Assembly (NCBI GenBank): GCA_016776905.1
Contig: JADHSM010000014.1
Location: forward strand, 30,745-94,744
Direction of reading: 5' to 3'
DNA from: Planctomycetota bacterium
GTDB lineage: Bacteria; Planctomycetota; UBA8108; UBA1146
Length of the DNA stretch: 64,000 nt
Shown here: piece by piece, positions 1 to 10,187 of the stretch
Position numbering within the stretch: the first letter of the stretch is position 1
Layout of the letters: the number at the start of each line of letters is the position of its first letter
The notes under the pieces: generated by a model
What the model was told of the DNA's origin: nothing
The model's database searches: none
Seen by the model: the letters and a program-made list of their open reading frames with translations, nothing else
Translations under genes and position numbers: made by a program

Positions 1-2
1 GA

Positions 3-1529
3 GGCATAGAAACGGGATACGCACCCTCCAACAAATTCCCAGCTCCCTGGCCTGGAGGTTGGTGGCGCGTGGGAGATATTCACAAATATGAACTCGCCTT
101 GGGGGAATCCCTCCTCGGCAGCGTGGCGCGAGAACCCGGCACTTGGGTCAGGAACGCCCTCCGTGTCGCCCGGGATGTGATTCAGAAAGGGCGAGATGAA
201 GCCCCCAGATACTGGCTGATTCCTCCAGGACAAAGGGACGAAGACGCCGTCTCCAGAATACTCACGATCCTCGATGCACAGGGTGTCGATATGTTCTTGG
301 CCAAAGAAGATTTTGAAGGAGATGGCCGTCCGTATTCTAAAGGGACATTGATCCTTCCCCGGGAACAACCCTATGGATCATTCCTGAAAGACCTCTTTGA
401 AATACAACGGTATCCTGACGGCCCTGCCCCCTACGACGTCGCCGGCTGGACCCTTCCCTTACTCTTCGGCATTGAGCGTATCGAAATCCTCGAGACGCTT
501 AGCGTGGAAATGGATCAGGTTCGAGATCCCGCTGAAATCAACGGAGCCCTCTCCAGAACCGTGACTGATAAGAAGTACCTGATCAAGCTGGGCTCCGAAA
601 AATCATTCAAATCAGAGAGCGGAACCCTTCTTGATCTCCAGGGAACCGGTTGGATAAGAAAACTACTCTCTGCTTGGGAAAAGAAGAAACGAGTGCTGTC
701 CGATCAGGAAGGGAACTGGTGGATACTTGAAAATTCTGAGGAAAATTCTCAGGCATCTGAAAATGTTGCTCCCCAAAGGATTGTCGATCAGGCAGAACTG
801 ACAACAGCTCCCCGAGTGGGAGTCTATGCTCCTTATGTCGCCAGCAAAGATGAGGGTTGGCTTCGTTGGGTTCTCGATCATTTCGAGATTCCGTTCAAAA
901 GAATTCGGAATGAGCAAATTAGAGCGGGTCGTTTGGAAGAATTCATCGACGTCTTGATCATCCCGGATGTCAGCTCACGCACGATTAGGGACGGACGAAA
1001 AAAAGGCAGTGTCTTTCCAGAGTTGGCAGGAGGGCTTTCCCCCGAGGGCGTCATTCACCTCGAGAGTTTTGTTCAAAGGGGCGGACGCTTGATTTGCTGT
1101 GGACGCTCAACAGACTTTGCCATCGATCAATTTGACCTGCCACTCATGGAAGTGACACAGGGCACTGAAGATCTTCCCGCACTCAGTTGTCCAGGTTCTA
1201 TTCTGAGGACCATCCCTGGCGCAGAGGCGGAAGCTCTTCCATGGACCAGAAACCTTCCCGACATGATTCCTATCTTTCACTCCGGATCCCGTGCATGGAA
1301 AACGGCCGCTCCAGAAAGCGACCTCGTCTCTCTGCTGGAATATCCGCGTAAAGAAATCCTTCTCTCCGGGTATGCAAAAAATACAGAGACGATAGCAGGT
1401 GCAAGTACATGGGTAACCCAGTCGATAGGCTCTGGTCGCCTTCATCTCTTTGGGTTCAGACCTCATTACCGTTCATGGCCACACGGAAACTTTGAAATGT
1501 TACTGAGAGCCATTTTCCTAAATAATTAA
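3..1529 (+). CDS. M14-type zinc carboxypeptidase, C-terminal part (5' end outside window)
   Basis: The frame is open from the first bases of the window, so the gene begins upstream; an internal GTG at 69 is not its start. The visible 508 residues resemble the C-terminal part of exported M14-family carboxypeptidase-like proteins. The conserved stretch near PWPGGWWR, the later 'ILPREQPYGSFLKDL' and 'QRYPDGPAPYDVAGWTLP' are typical of that arrangement. A second domain (about residues 250-400) has a class I amidotransferase-like fold pattern without an obvious catalytic cysteine. The zinc-binding HxxE region would lie upstream and cannot be checked here. Likely role: extracytoplasmic peptide cleavage (family knowledge). 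It is followed after 19 nt by the acyltransferase gene on the same strand. Confidence 0.7.
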   Translation, partial: GIETGYAPSNKFPAPWPGGWWRVGDIHKYELALGESLLGSVAREPGTWVRNALRVARDVIQKGRDEAPRYWLIPPGQRDEDAVSRILTILDAQGVDMFLAKEDFEGDGRPYSKGTLILPREQPYGSFLKDLFEIQRYPDGPAPYDVAGWTLPLLFGIERIEILETLSVEMDQVRDPAEINGALSRTVTDKKYLIKLGSEKSFKSESGTLLDLQGTGWIRKLLSAWEKKKRVLSDQEGNWWILENSEENSQASENVAPQRIVDQAELTTAPRVGVYAPYVASKDEGWLRWVLDHFEIPFKRIRNEQIRAGRLEEFIDVLIIPDVSSRTIRDGRKKGSVFPELAGGLSPEGVIHLESFVQRGGRLICCGRSTDFAIDQFDLPLMEVTQGTEDLPALSCPGSILRTIPGAEAEALPWTRNLPDMIPIFHSGSRAWKTAAPESDLVSLLEYPRKEILLSGYAKNTETIAGASTWVTQSIGSGRLHLFGFRPHYRSWPHGNFEMLLRAIFLNN

Positions 1530-1548
1530 GTTCTGAGAAAGAGCCGAC

Positions 1549-2769
1549 ATGAACTCCGAAGAAAAAACTGCTGACCTCAATGAAATCCGGCTACATTCAA
1601 TGGATGGCTTAAGGGCGACTATGATGTTTCTGGGTTTGGTCCTGCATTGTGCAGCCAGTTACCAAAACTCAGATGCAGGATTTGCTGCATGGCCTTTTCG
1701 AGACCAGCAAACGGCACCTATATTTTCATTCATGGTCAGTTTCATTCATGCATGGCGTATGCCGATCTTCATGTTCATCGGTGGATTCTTCGGTGCACTT
1801 TTAGTCGAAAAAAGAGGTTCAAAAAAATTCGTAACAAACCGCATCGCAAGACTTGGAATTCCACTGGTCCTCTTTCTTCCGATTCTTCTTCCTCTATCAG
1901 TTTCGGGATTCATTTTTGCAAATACCTCTAAAATTGTCGGGATTCAACAAGCTTGGGGAATACTCCTAAAGACTCCCATCCAAGACTTTTTCCCACCAAT
2001 AACGATCCACATGTGGTTCCTCTACTATTTACTGATTTATTCATTCCTTGGATATCTCCTGCTCGGCCTCACAAGATTCATCCCACATTCGTGGAAACCC
2101 AGTGTCTTCATCTCCCGTATTCTCGCACTACCTGGATCCAGTATCATCTTGTCACTCCCCATCGCATGGGCGCTCATGGACTTGACGATTCCAGGAGTAC
2201 TTGAAACAGGAGTATCTTGGATACCAGAGCTCACGAGTTTCATGACGTATGGATTTCTGTATCTCTGTGGGTGGTCTCTATGGCACCGACGAGATCTGAT
2301 TCAGAAAGTGGCCACTCTTCCACGCATCACAATCAACCTCGCCAGCCTTCCTATCCTGTTTTTTTGGTGGCTACATGCAGCATTTGAAGGTGCGGTCACT
2401 ACAGATGTAGGCCGATTTCTTACTGCATTTTTAACGGGCTGGATCATCTGGCTATCGATTTGGGGCTTCATCGGACTGTTTCAGAAAATGATGTCCTATG
2501 AGATTCCCGCGGTCCGCTACTTCGTAGATGCTTCCTACTGGATCTATATCTTCCATCTCCCCTTCACCATTTGGACCCCGGGGTTCATCGCTCAAAGCGA
2601 CTGGGGTAGCGGCCCAAAGTTCTTCATCTCTCTCACAGTGACAACTCTGATGGGATTGATCACCTATGACTTATTTGTCAGAAACACCATCATTGGTAAA
2701 TTACTCAATGGAAGAGAGTGGCCCAGAGCACTTCACAAGGCACTAAGGAATCGTCCGCTAAATACTTAA
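1549..2769 (+). CDS. Acyltransferase family 3 membrane protein
   Basis: 406 residues with about ten hydrophobic segments. The N-terminus has the family signature: 'MDGLRATMMFLGLVLHC' with the catalytic-type histidine at the end of the first helix, then 'RIARLGIPLVLFLP' after the second. This matches acyltransferase-3 (OpgC/MdoC-like) integral membrane enzymes, which move acyl groups onto extracytoplasmic glycans or lipids; the substrate here is unknown. The ATG at 1549 is preceded by a purine-rich GAGAAAGAG. The gene lies 19 nt behind the carboxypeptidase gene and may be cotranscribed with it. It has no glycan-synthesis neighbour that would name the acceptor. Confidence 0.8.
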   Translation: MNSEEKTADLNEIRLHSMDGLRATMMFLGLVLHCAASYQNSDAGFAAWPFRDQQTAPIFSFMVSFIHAWRMPIFMFIGGFFGALLVEKRGSKKFVTNRIARLGIPLVLFLPILLPLSVSGFIFANTSKIVGIQQAWGILLKTPIQDFFPPITIHMWFLYYLLIYSFLGYLLLGLTRFIPHSWKPSVFISRILALPGSSIILSLPIAWALMDLTIPGVLETGVSWIPELTSFMTYGFLYLCGWSLWHRRDLIQKVATLPRITINLASLPILFFWWLHAAFEGAVTTDVGRFLTAFLTGWIIWLSIWGFIGLFQKMMSYEIPAVRYFVDASYWIYIFHLPFTIWTPGFIAQSDWGSGPKFFISLTVTTLMGLITYDLFVRNTIIGKLLNGREWPRALHKALRNRPLNT

Positions 2770-2908
2770 ATCAGCACCAAATCACAACCCTCCACTCGCG
2801 TTAAGACGTTTCCATTCGAAGGGATCCTGACTCTTTCGAATTCGTGTAGGTAATTTTTCCCATCTCTGATCTGGTGGAATATCCGACCTGATACGAACCA
2901 CGACTGCA

Positions 2909-3844
2909 GTGATATTATTAGAGCAAGATTCAGTTGATCGGAGATCCCCCTTGTTCTTGCCTATCATGTTCATGCTCGCATCCATCACCATCTCCACCGA
3001 TGTGGATTTGCCGACGAAGAGTAAGAACGTCCCAGAAAATAAAATCGAAAGTTTTTGGGCAGGTTCAAGTATTCAGGCAGCGAAGACAGAGGCCGAAGAC
3101 CGAAATGTCCCCATCATTATGGTCATCCTGAAAGACGGAGACCTCGTGTGTCAGCAGTGGGCGAATCAACACCTCAACGACCCTAAAATGAGATTAGCTC
3201 TTGAAGAAAATGGAGTTCCAGTTCTCGTATGCCTTCCCGACTTAGAGGGAAACACTCATACGAAAACAAACACTGAAACATCGTCCCCAAACAAAGAAGA
3301 CGACGATTGTCCTTTGTCTGGAGTGAGTGATTGTAAAGATCATCAGTCTTCAGAATCGTGGGTCGAGGGGCTAACGATTCCTCAACTGCTACCCGCAATC
3401 TTTCTTCTTGAGGGTGCCGAATATAAAGCGATCCCGATCCCACAAGATCTCCCATTTCGTGGAGCACAAGAAGTGGATAAATATCTCACGGAGAGAAGAC
3501 CAGGCACGCCCCCTACTCGACTTCAATACACGTACTTAATGACACGCCTAGAAAGAGCAGTAAAGTTCGACGAAGAAGACAAGTTCGAAAAAGGATGCGC
3601 AGAACTTTCGATAGCTCTCAATCTCATACCCAACTTTAGTCCACGAATCAAAACGACATGGGAAGATCGATACCACCCATATAAAGGCAAGGGCGTCCAG
3701 ATGTTACGTAGAGCGAAAACGGTAGCGAAAACCAATCCGCTCATGGCCATGAGATTACTTCATAGGATATCAAAAATGATGTCAGGACTTCCGCACGGCG
3801 AAACAGCCAGACTCTTATTAGCCGCAATGGAAAATAAGAACTAG
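2909..3844 (+). CDS. Exported protein with thioredoxin-like fold, function unknown
   Basis: 311 residues. The N-terminus has a short charged stretch then a hydrophobic run (LFLPIMFMLASITIS), which looks like a signal peptide or anchor. Residues about 45-110 read like a thioredoxin-like core ('FWAGSSIQAAKTEAEDRNVPIIMVI', then DGDLVCQQWA), but there is no CxxC pair; a single Cys follows DGDLV. The C-terminal half is charged and helical. Start choice is open: GTG at 2909 keeps the charged n-region, while ATG at 2966 would cut into the hydrophobic stretch. The stop codon overlaps the stop of convergent sufT (shared CTAG). Function unknown; a redox role is doubtful without the second cysteine. Confidence 0.55.
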   Translation: MILLEQDSVDRRSPLFLPIMFMLASITISTDVDLPTKSKNVPENKIESFWAGSSIQAAKTEAEDRNVPIIMVILKDGDLVCQQWANQHLNDPKMRLALEENGVPVLVCLPDLEGNTHTKTNTETSSPNKEDDDCPLSGVSDCKDHQSSESWVEGLTIPQLLPAIFLLEGAEYKAIPIPQDLPFRGAQEVDKYLTERRPGTPPTRLQYTYLMTRLERAVKFDEEDKFEKGCAELSIALNLIPNFSPRIKTTWEDRYHPYKGKGVQMLRRAKTVAKTNPLMAMRLLHRISKMMSGLPHGETARLLLAAMENKN

Positions 3845-4224
3845 AACATTCCCAGTTGAAGCTTCGCGCCTTCAGTCATGCGATCTTTTGTCCAAGGTGG
3901 ATCCCAGACAACTCCTACCACACAACTATCGACACCTTCCACCGCACTGACCTTCTGCTCAACTTCGACAGGTAGTGTTCCTGCCACAGGGCACGCAGGG
4001 GACGTCAGAGTCATCTCAACATCGACTGAAGAATCTTCAGCGATTCGAACATGATAGATCAGGCCTAATTCATAGATATTGACCGGGATCTCTGGATCGT
4101 GACAAGTTTCAATAGCCTTGACGATCAGATCCTCAAGAGTACCGTCTTCTGCCTGCAATCCAGCAGGCCTCAAATCTGCTTCACTTTTCGGCTCAATATT
4201 TTCGTTTTCGATCGAATCATTCAT
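3841..4224 (-). CDS. sufT: SUF system-associated MIP18/DUF59 protein SufT
   Basis: 127 residues. The DUF59/MIP18 core is clear: DPEIPVNIYELGLIY, then TSPACPVAGTLP with the conserved Cys, and the C-terminal 'VWDPPWTKDRMTEGAKLQLGM' typical of SufT. Family members help mature Fe-S proteins, acting as carriers or accessory factors. The ATG overlaps the end of sufU by 4 nt, so the two are translationally coupled as the last genes of the suf operon. About 30 N-terminal residues before the domain are acidic and probably disordered. Confidence 0.92.
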   Translation of the reverse strand: MNDSIENENIEPKSEADLRPAGLQAEDGTLEDLIVKAIETCHDPEIPVNIYELGLIYHVRIAEDSSVDVEMTLTSPACPVAGTLPVEVEQKVSAVEGVDSCVVGVVWDPPWTKDRMTEGAKLQLGMF

Positions 4225-4673
4225 TCTGTTGAAGCCTCTCTAGGATCCCCACTTAGTGCTTGTATCAAAGTATGCCAAGCCAATGTTGCACATTTTACTC
4301 TGGAAGGGTAATCCTTCACTCCTGTAAAAACTTCCAGCTTCATTAACTCATCAGGATAAGCAGCGGAGTCTTCTCCTGTGACTTTCGCATGAAAATCTGC
4401 GAAAATCGCACGGGCAATCTTTTCTTCTTTGCCCTTCAAAGTCTCGGTCATGATGGATGCACTAGCGGTACAAATAGCACACGCTGTCGCAGTAAATCCG
4501 ATCGACTCCAATACTCCATCAGCATTGCGAAGCACTTCCATATCGATTTCATCACCACATAAAGGATTATGGCCTCGGGCCTCTAAGTTAGCTTGAGGCA
4601 GTTTGCCATGATTCCTAGGAGACCTTGAATGGTCGATGATCAGTTCCTGGTAAAGTTCTCTCAGATCATTCAT
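4221..4673 (-). CDS. sufU: SufU-type Fe-S assembly protein / sulfur acceptor
   Basis: 150 residues, the usual length for SufU. Visible ligands are Cys39 and Asp41 in NPLCGDEID, Cys65 and Cys68 in TACAICTAS, and Cys128 in RVKCATLAW, the set that binds zinc in SufU and accepts sulfur from SufS. It is SufU rather than IscU because of the long insert between residues about 80 and 120 and its pairing with sufS. It overlaps sufS by 4 nt upstream and sufT by 4 nt downstream. It acts in the cytoplasm with SufS to feed the SufBCD scaffold. Confidence 0.95.
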   Translation of the reverse strand: MNDLRELYQELIIDHSRSPRNHGKLPQANLEARGHNPLCGDEIDMEVLRNADGVLESIGFTATACAICTASASIMTETLKGKEEKIARAIFADFHAKVTGEDSAAYPDELMKLEVFTGVKDYPSRVKCATLAWHTLIQALSGDPREASTE

Positions 4674-5914
4674 GCGAATATTTCCCTGACCGCTTTAATG
4701 GAATCGACAAGAGCATCGATGTCGTCTTCGCCATTATGCATTCCTACCGAAGCACGAATTGTTGCGGGTAAACCCAATCGCTTCATTAACGGCATAGCAC
4801 AGTGATGCCCTGCACGAATAGCCACTCCTGATTGATCCATGATTGTTGCAGCATCATGCGGATGGATCCCATCAAGAGTAAATGAAATACAACATGAGCG
4901 CTTCAAGGGCTCACCAACGATCCGCACACCTTCTATATTCCGAAGTTTTGACTCCATTGATTCCAACAGAGCGTCTTCATGAGCTTTGACATGTGAGCGG
5001 CCAACATTATCCAAGAAATCTAGGCCCGCTCCCATTCCGATGACCGCAGCGATATCCGGTGTGCCCGCTTCAAATTTCCAAGGCACCTCGGCATAACTAC
5101 TTCGATCAAATGAAACGGTCTTAATCATGTCTCCACCGCCCTGCCAAGGCGGAAGTTTTTCCAGTTTCTCCAGTTTACCCCAAAGTACACCTGCACCTGT
5201 GGGTCCATAGGTCTTGTGCCCACTAAATGTCAAGAAGTCACAACCAATGTCGATGGGATTGATGGACATGTGAGGAGCAGATTGAGCAGCGTCTAAAATT
5301 GTTACCGCTCCCACATTCTTCGCTGCCGCGAAAACACGGTCGATATCGTTAACAGTTCCGATCGCATTTGAAACATGACCGATCGAGACCACCTTCGTAC
5401 GATCAGTCACCAGAGAATCCAATTCCGACAGGACGAGTTCTCCCTGGTCGTCGCAAGGTATCACCTTCAGGATAGTACCGTTCTTTTCGCATAGCATTTG
5501 CCACGGAACAATATTGGCATGGTGATCGAGGGTTCCAATGACGATTTCATCCCCGGGGACCAAGGCGTGATCGCCACTACCCAAGGAATTCGCCAGTAGA
5601 TTCATCGCTTCTGTGACACCACGGGTGAAGACGACCTCGCGGGACTCTTCGGTACCCAGAAACTTTGCGACCTTGTTACGCACATCTTCATATCGCGCAG
5701 TCGCTCGTTCACTGAGTGTATGAACTCCTCGGTGAACATTTGCACAATCTTGTCGATAAACAGAATCCACAGCCTCAATAACCTCAAGAGGCTTTTGAGT
5801 CGTTGCGGCGCTATCGAGGTAGACTAATTTTTCACCATGGACTTTTTGATCGAGGGCAGGAAAATGCCTTCGAATCATTTCCAGATTTATCTCTGAAGAC
5901 TTCGAATGATCCAC
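4670..5914 (-). CDS. sufS: Cysteine desulfurase SufS
   Basis: 414 residues, full length for class II desulfurases. Lys234 in the SGHKTYGP motif is the PLP-binding residue, and Cys372 in RAGHHCAMP is the persulfide-forming cysteine. The enzyme takes sulfur from L-cysteine and, in systems with SufU, passes it to that protein. The start is GTG at 5914 with GAGG four bases upstream; sufD ends 15 nt before it. This gap is the largest in the operon. Downstream it overlaps sufU by 4 nt. Confidence 0.96.
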   Translation of the reverse strand: MDHSKSSEINLEMIRRHFPALDQKVHGEKLVYLDSAATTQKPLEVIEAVDSVYRQDCANVHRGVHTLSERATARYEDVRNKVAKFLGTEESREVVFTRGVTEAMNLLANSLGSGDHALVPGDEIVIGTLDHHANIVPWQMLCEKNGTILKVIPCDDQGELVLSELDSLVTDRTKVVSIGHVSNAIGTVNDIDRVFAAAKNVGAVTILDAAQSAPHMSINPIDIGCDFLTFSGHKTYGPTGAGVLWGKLEKLEKLPPWQGGGDMIKTVSFDRSSYAEVPWKFEAGTPDIAAVIGMGAGLDFLDNVGRSHVKAHEDALLESMESKLRNIEGVRIVGEPLKRSCCISFTLDGIHPHDAATIMDQSGVAIRAGHHCAMPLMKRLGLPATIRASVGMHNGEDDIDALVDSIKAVREIFA

Positions 5915-5929
5915 GAATCCTCTTCAATC

Positions 5930-7228
5930 TCAGGTGACACATTCAGAAGCAGGCATCGCAGCTTGAAGTTGCTCGATGATCTGCTCCCGGAGACCCTCAT
6001 TTTCAATCTCTCCGAAAACTTCAGCTGTAAATGCCCGAACCATCATGCGGCGAGCCTCTTCAAGAGAGACACCCCGACTTCTGAGGTAAAACAATGCTCC
6101 TTCATCGAGCTCACCTACAGTGGCCCCATGAGTACATTTCACATCATCAGCGTAGATTTCGAGACGAGGTCTCGTATTCATTTCAGAATTCCGCGACAGC
6201 AATATCGCGTCATTAGATTGTTTAGCATCGGTTCTCTGAGCATCCTGATGAACATGGATCATTCCTGTGAACGCTCCTCGGGATTTCCCTCCCAAAACGC
6301 CACGATAGATTTCCCTGCTCGTGCAATCTGCAACGGCATGCTCAATAGTTGTGTGATGATCGACAACTTCGTCACCATCGCTCACATAGCCACCGAAGAG
6401 GTCTGTATGACCTCCGGCACCATTGAGACTGACATGGATCTCATTTCTCACAAGGCGAGATCCACTGCCTGCGATCAAATCTTGGAATAGCCCGGCTTTT
6501 CCAACTTCAACCCGACTTCCATGAAAAACAACATCGCAGCCTGGTCGAAGAATTCTTTGACGACTCAATGTACATTCATCACCGACATGGATTCCCCAAC
6601 GCGTATTCCCCATCACTTGACCTTGAGATCGAAACTCTTCAAGGATTTCAAGACGTGCCCCACCCTCTAAGTGAATCATTCCAGTAATATGGGCTGATCC
6701 TGAGGTATCGGTCCCGTCATAAGCATGAAGAATGTGAATACGAGCGTCAGTATTCCCTATCGCTGTCACAACAAGTCCATCGTCGAGCAAAGCATCGCCC
6801 AGACTTTGAAACGGGTGATCCGACAGCGGAAGCATACGGTCGAAATTTTCGATCTCTTGAGTATTCGCTCTTTGACGAAAGTCTGAAAAACCTTCGACAC
6901 GAACTTCGTCTGGAAGTGCTGTCAGATCTGAAAGATCTTTTCTGAAAACACCATTAATAAGAACGATCCGGATGTCTGAGGAGGTGATCAGTTCATCCAC
7001 CTCCGGTAGATTTCCTTCATGGGGTAAACATGCAGGGTAGCCTTCTTCGGAGAGAGACTTAAGAGAGGTATAACGCCACTCTTCATGTCGACGTCCGGGA
7101 AAACCATTTTTCTGAAAGCTATCCACTCCAGCCTTCCGGCGAGTGGAGAAAAGATCTTCTGTAGAACTGAGACCTTCGCTTTGTCCCGTCAGGGAGTTAT
7201 TCCAGTGTTGGAGAGCTTCGTTGTTCAA
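5930..7228 (-). CDS. sufD: Fe-S cluster assembly protein SufD
   Basis: 432 residues. The C-terminal beta-helix region carries typical SufB/SufD features: [47 protein letters not shown] and the C-terminal helical end with [12 protein letters not shown]. It forms the SufBC2D scaffold complex with SufB and SufC. The start is TTG at 7228, overlapping sufC by 4 nt (TTGA), with AGGAGG just upstream. A long antisense open frame (5906-6490) lies inside it and is not a gene. Confidence 0.95.
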   Translation of the reverse strand: MNNEALQHWNNSLTGQSEGLSSTEDLFSTRRKAGVDSFQKNGFPGRRHEEWRYTSLKSLSEEGYPACLPHEGNLPEVDELITSSDIRIVLINGVFRKDLSDLTALPDEVRVEGFSDFRQRANTQEIENFDRMLPLSDHPFQSLGDALLDDGLVVTAIGNTDARIHILHAYDGTDTSGSAHITGMIHLEGGARLEILEEFRSQGQVMGNTRWGIHVGDECTLSRQRILRPGCDVVFHGSRVEVGKAGLFQDLIAGSGSRLVRNEIHVSLNGAGGHTDLFGGYVSDGDEVVDHHTTIEHAVADCTSREIYRGVLGGKSRGAFTGMIHVHQDAQRTDAKQSNDAILLSRNSEMNTRPRLEIYADDVKCTHGATVGELDEGALFYLRSRGVSLEEARRMMVRAFTAEVFGEIENEGLREQIIEQLQAAMPASECVT

Positions 7229-8046
7229 GAAGCCTCCTGGACCTTTTGATCAGCCTCACTCTTCTTAGGTTTATCACCGCTGTCCAGCCAAGAATACCCT
7301 TCTCGCTCTAGTTCATGCGCGAGAGTTTTATCACCAGATCGGACGATTTGTCCTTGAGAGAGAACATGAACGTGATCAGGAACGATGTAATCAAGAAGTC
7401 TCTGATAGTGAGTCACCACAATGAAGGATCGATCTCCACCGCGAAGAGCATTGACTCCTTCGGCGACGATTCTCAGAGCATCGATATCCAAACCGGAATC
7501 AGTCTCATCCAATATGGCTAATTTGGGATCGAGAACCGCCATCTGGAGAATCTCATTCCTCTTCTTTTCACCACCACTGAATCCATCATTGACAGATCTT
7601 TGGAGTAGTTTTTCATCCATTCCTACCAGCGCCATCTTTGATCGAACCAGTTGAAGGAAATCAACAGCATCGACTTCAGATTCTTCCCTGTAGCGACGCA
7701 CAGCGTTCAATGCCGACCTCAAGAAGTAGGCATTTGAAATTCCTGGGATGGATACCGGGTACTGAAATGCGAGGAAGATTCCTTCGCAAGCACGTTCCTC
7801 GGGAGAGAGATCGAGTAGATCGATACCATTGTACAGAACAGATCCGCTATCAACGGCATAGTCTTCATGCCCGGCAATTACGTTAGCAAACGTGCTCTTA
7901 CCTGAACCATTTGGCCCCATGATGGCATGTACTTCACCGGGTTTAACATTGAGATTTAGACCACGTAATATGGGTGTGTCCTCCACTGAAGCGTGGAGAT
8001 CATTTACTTCAAGAATCATCGAGCCCTCTTTTTCGTTCTCAGACAT
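7225..8046 (-). CDS. sufC: Fe-S assembly ATPase SufC
   Basis: 273 residues, an ABC-type ATPase. Walker [10 protein letters not shown] lies at about 44-52, the signature is [11 protein letters not shown], and the Walker B region [11 protein letters not shown] follows. SufC drives conformational change of the SufBCD scaffold. Two starts fit: ATG at 8046, which shares one base with the sufB stop (TAATG), or ATG at 8019, which gives [14 protein letters not shown], the N-terminus usual for the family. The C-terminus carries about 20 extra charged residues ([15 protein letters not shown]). Confidence 0.96.
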   Translation of the reverse strand: MSENEKEGSMILEVNDLHASVEDTPILRGLNLNVKPGEVHAIMGPNGSGKSTFANVIAGHEDYAVDSGSVLYNGIDLLDLSPEERACEGIFLAFQYPVSIPGISNAYFLRSALNAVRRYREESEVDAVDFLQLVRSKMALVGMDEKLLQRSVNDGFSGGEKKRNEILQMAVLDPKLAILDETDSGLDIDALRIVAEGVNALRGGDRSFIVVTHYQRLLDYIVPDHVHVLSQGQIVRSGDKTLAHELEREGYSWLDSGDKPKKSEADQKVQEAS

Positions 8047-9488
8047 TATCCAACACTCCCCTCGAGACTAACCGCCAAAAGCTTTTGGGCCTCGACAGCA
8101 AACTCCATTGGAAGTTCACTGAAGACCTCTTTGCAAAAGCCATTCACGATCATCGAGATGGCATCCTCTGTGGAAATACCTCTTTGATTACAATAGAAAA
8201 TCTGATCTTCACCGATCTTGGAGGTGGTCGCCTCATGCTCCACTTTGGCACTCGGGTTACGAACCTCTACATACGGAAAGGTATGAGCTCCGCAACGATC
8301 ACCCAAAAGCATGGAATCACATTGTGAGAAATTCCGTGCGTCCTCCGCATTTTTCTTCACGTCAACGAGACCTCGGTAAGTGTTTTGACCTTGGCCAGCG
8401 CTAATACCTTTGGAGATAATAGTGCTTCGGGTTCGCTTACCCAGATGAACCATTTTGGTACCGGTATCAGCCTGTTGGTGATTATTGGTCAAGGCCACGG
8501 AATAGAACTCGCCAATGGAGTCGTCCCCTTGGAGTATGCAAGAAGGATACTTCCAAGTAATGGCACTGCCCGTCTCCACCTGAGTCCAGGAAATCTTGGA
8601 GCGATCTCCCTTACACAAGCCTCGCTTGGTTACAAAGTTGTAGATTCCACCGACGCCATCGGCATCGCCTGGATACCAATTCTGAACAGTGGAATACTTA
8701 ATCGTGGCGTCCTCGAGAGCAACGAGCTCAACCACAGCGGCGTGCAACTGGTTTTCATCTCTCATGGGTGCAGTGCACCCTTCCAGATAGGAAACCGTCG
8801 ACTTCTCATCAGCAACGATCAAGGTTCGCTCAAACTGACCAGTTCCTGCGGCATTGATTCGGAAGTACGTCGACAACTCCATGGGGCAAGCCACTCCCTT
8901 AGGGATGTAGCAGAATGACCCATCGGAGAAGACCGCAGCATTGAGTGCCGAGTAGAAGTTATCTGTGTATGGAACGACCGAGCCCAGATACTTCTTGATG
9001 AGATCCGGATGTTCTTTCACAGCGTCACTGAATGAACCGAAGATAATTCCCAGTTCAGCCAGTTTATCGCTGAAGGTCGTGGCCACAGAAACACTGTCGA
9101 AGACAGCGTCCACAGCCACGTTGCTCAGACGTTTTTGCTCTTCTAAGGAAATCCCCAACTTCTCAAATGTTTCAAGAAGTTCAGGATCCACTTCATCGAG
9201 GCTATCCAACTGTTTTTTTGGCTTGGGAGCACTGTAGTAAATCAGATCTTGGTAGTTGACCGTATTCTTTTTAACCTTGGCCCAAGCGGGATCCTCCATG
9301 GTTTGCCAATGACGAAACGCCTTCAGACGAAACTCAAGAAGCCAATCCGGCTCCCCTTTTCGTTTGACGATTTCGCGAATGGTGTCTTCATCAAGTCCCG
9401 GAGGTATAGAATCCGCCTCGACATCAGTGACGAAACCGAATTCATATTCCTTGTCGGCAAGTTTCTGTAACTCTTCTGCTTCAGACAT
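8046..9488 (-). CDS. sufB: Fe-S cluster assembly protein SufB
   Basis: 480 residues, normal SufB length. Strongly conserved segments are visible: [45 protein letters not shown], the NFVTKRGLC stretch, and the C-terminal [20 protein letters not shown]. These include the cysteine and Glu/His region used for cluster assembly. The protein is the core scaffold with SufC and SufD. The ATG at 9488 overlaps the end of the Rrf2 regulator gene by 8 nt, which ties regulator and operon together. Confidence 0.97.
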   Translation of the reverse strand: MSEAEELQKLADKEYEFGFVTDVEADSIPPGLDEDTIREIVKRKGEPDWLLEFRLKAFRHWQTMEDPAWAKVKKNTVNYQDLIYYSAPKPKKQLDSLDEVDPELLETFEKLGISLEEQKRLSNVAVDAVFDSVSVATTFSDKLAELGIIFGSFSDAVKEHPDLIKKYLGSVVPYTDNFYSALNAAVFSDGSFCYIPKGVACPMELSTYFRINAAGTGQFERTLIVADEKSTVSYLEGCTAPMRDENQLHAAVVELVALEDATIKYSTVQNWYPGDADGVGGIYNFVTKRGLCKGDRSKISWTQVETGSAITWKYPSCILQGDDSIGEFYSVALTNNHQQADTGTKMVHLGKRTRSTIISKGISAGQGQNTYRGLVDVKKNAEDARNFSQCDSMLLGDRCGAHTFPYVEVRNPSAKVEHEATTSKIGEDQIFYCNQRGISTEDAISMIVNGFCKEVFSELPMEFAVEAQKLLAVSLEGSVG

Positions 9489-9969
9489 TCTTGTCCTTCA
9501 TTCTCCCTTGTTCGGACTCTGAGATTTTTCCAGCGGCAGCCAGCACTCCACCCGGAATAGCCATCTGCTCAAGCGTGATATTCTCCAGAGTCTCAACAAT
9601 TCGATCGTTGATAAATTTCCAATTTTCACTCATCGGGCACAGTGATCCCACGTCACATTGATCTGGGCCACCCTCCGCACAATCAGTCATGGCAATTGGA
9701 CCATCGAGGGCCGTGATCACCTGCTGTATCGAAATCTCTGCTGAAGGACGAGATAATTGGTATCCGCCTTGGACACCCCTTCTCGATTCGAGGATTTTCC
9801 CTCGAACCAAAGCTTTCAAAATCTTGCTGACATTGGGCAGTGCGAGCCCTGAGGTCATAGCGATTTCCGGAGCAGAAAGAAGACGACGGGGGTGCTCCCC
9901 CTCACCTTCCCTGACCAGGCAGGTCAGAATCATGATTCCGTAATCGGTTTGACGATTCAGGCGCAACAT
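9481..9969 (-). CDS. Rrf2-family Fe-S-sensing regulator of the suf operon
   Basis: 162 residues from ATG 9969. The frame extends 64 codons further upstream, but [15 protein letters not shown] is the canonical Rrf2 N-terminus. A winged helix occupies residues 1-75, with recognition-helix-like [27 protein letters not shown]. Cys97, Cys105 and Cys111 form a CX7CX5C cluster that probably binds an Fe-S cluster, as in IscR/SufR. The gene is first in the suf operon and overlaps sufB by 8 nt, so it probably regulates its own operon (inference from family and position). It faces ctaB across a 218-nt divergent region. Confidence 0.9.
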   Translation of the reverse strand: MLRLNRQTDYGIMILTCLVREGEGEHPRRLLSAPEIAMTSGLALPNVSKILKALVRGKILESRRGVQGGYQLSRPSAEISIQQVITALDGPIAMTDCAEGGPDQCDVGSLCPMSENWKFINDRIVETLENITLEQMAIPGGVLAAAGKISESEQGRMKDKNV

Positions 9970-10059
9970 ACCTCGAATGCCCTTTCCGGACCTCTCCGTG
10001 CCTCCTGTGTCACTTCGTGGTGATTCCACACCCCCGAAGACTCCAGGAAGGCTCAAATG

Positions 10060-10076
10060 AGGACCATTCTTGTCCT
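10060..10076. promoter_or_regulatory. Inverted repeat in the suf/ctaB divergent region (candidate operator)
   Basis: AGGAC-N7-GTCCT, five-base arms, sits about 90 nt upstream of the rrf2 start and 110 nt before ctaB. It is the clearest dyad I see in this 218-nt region. It does not match a known IscR or SufR box, so operator function is a guess. Confidence 0.2.
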
Positions 10077-10187
10077 GATTAGATTCTCTCACTCTGGGGG
10101 TAACCGTCAAGTGATCCCACAAGTGAAGTTGGGTCTGGTGGTTGAATTGCCTTCCAACCACTAAACTCCCATGGACAGGAGAGCGAT

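Noticed and set aside
5906..6490. 194-codon open frame on the plus strand inside sufD
   Set aside because: It lies wholly antisense to a well-conserved sufD and shows no family motif.
8385..8918. 177-codon plus-strand frame inside sufB
   Set aside because: Antisense to a conserved gene, no signature.
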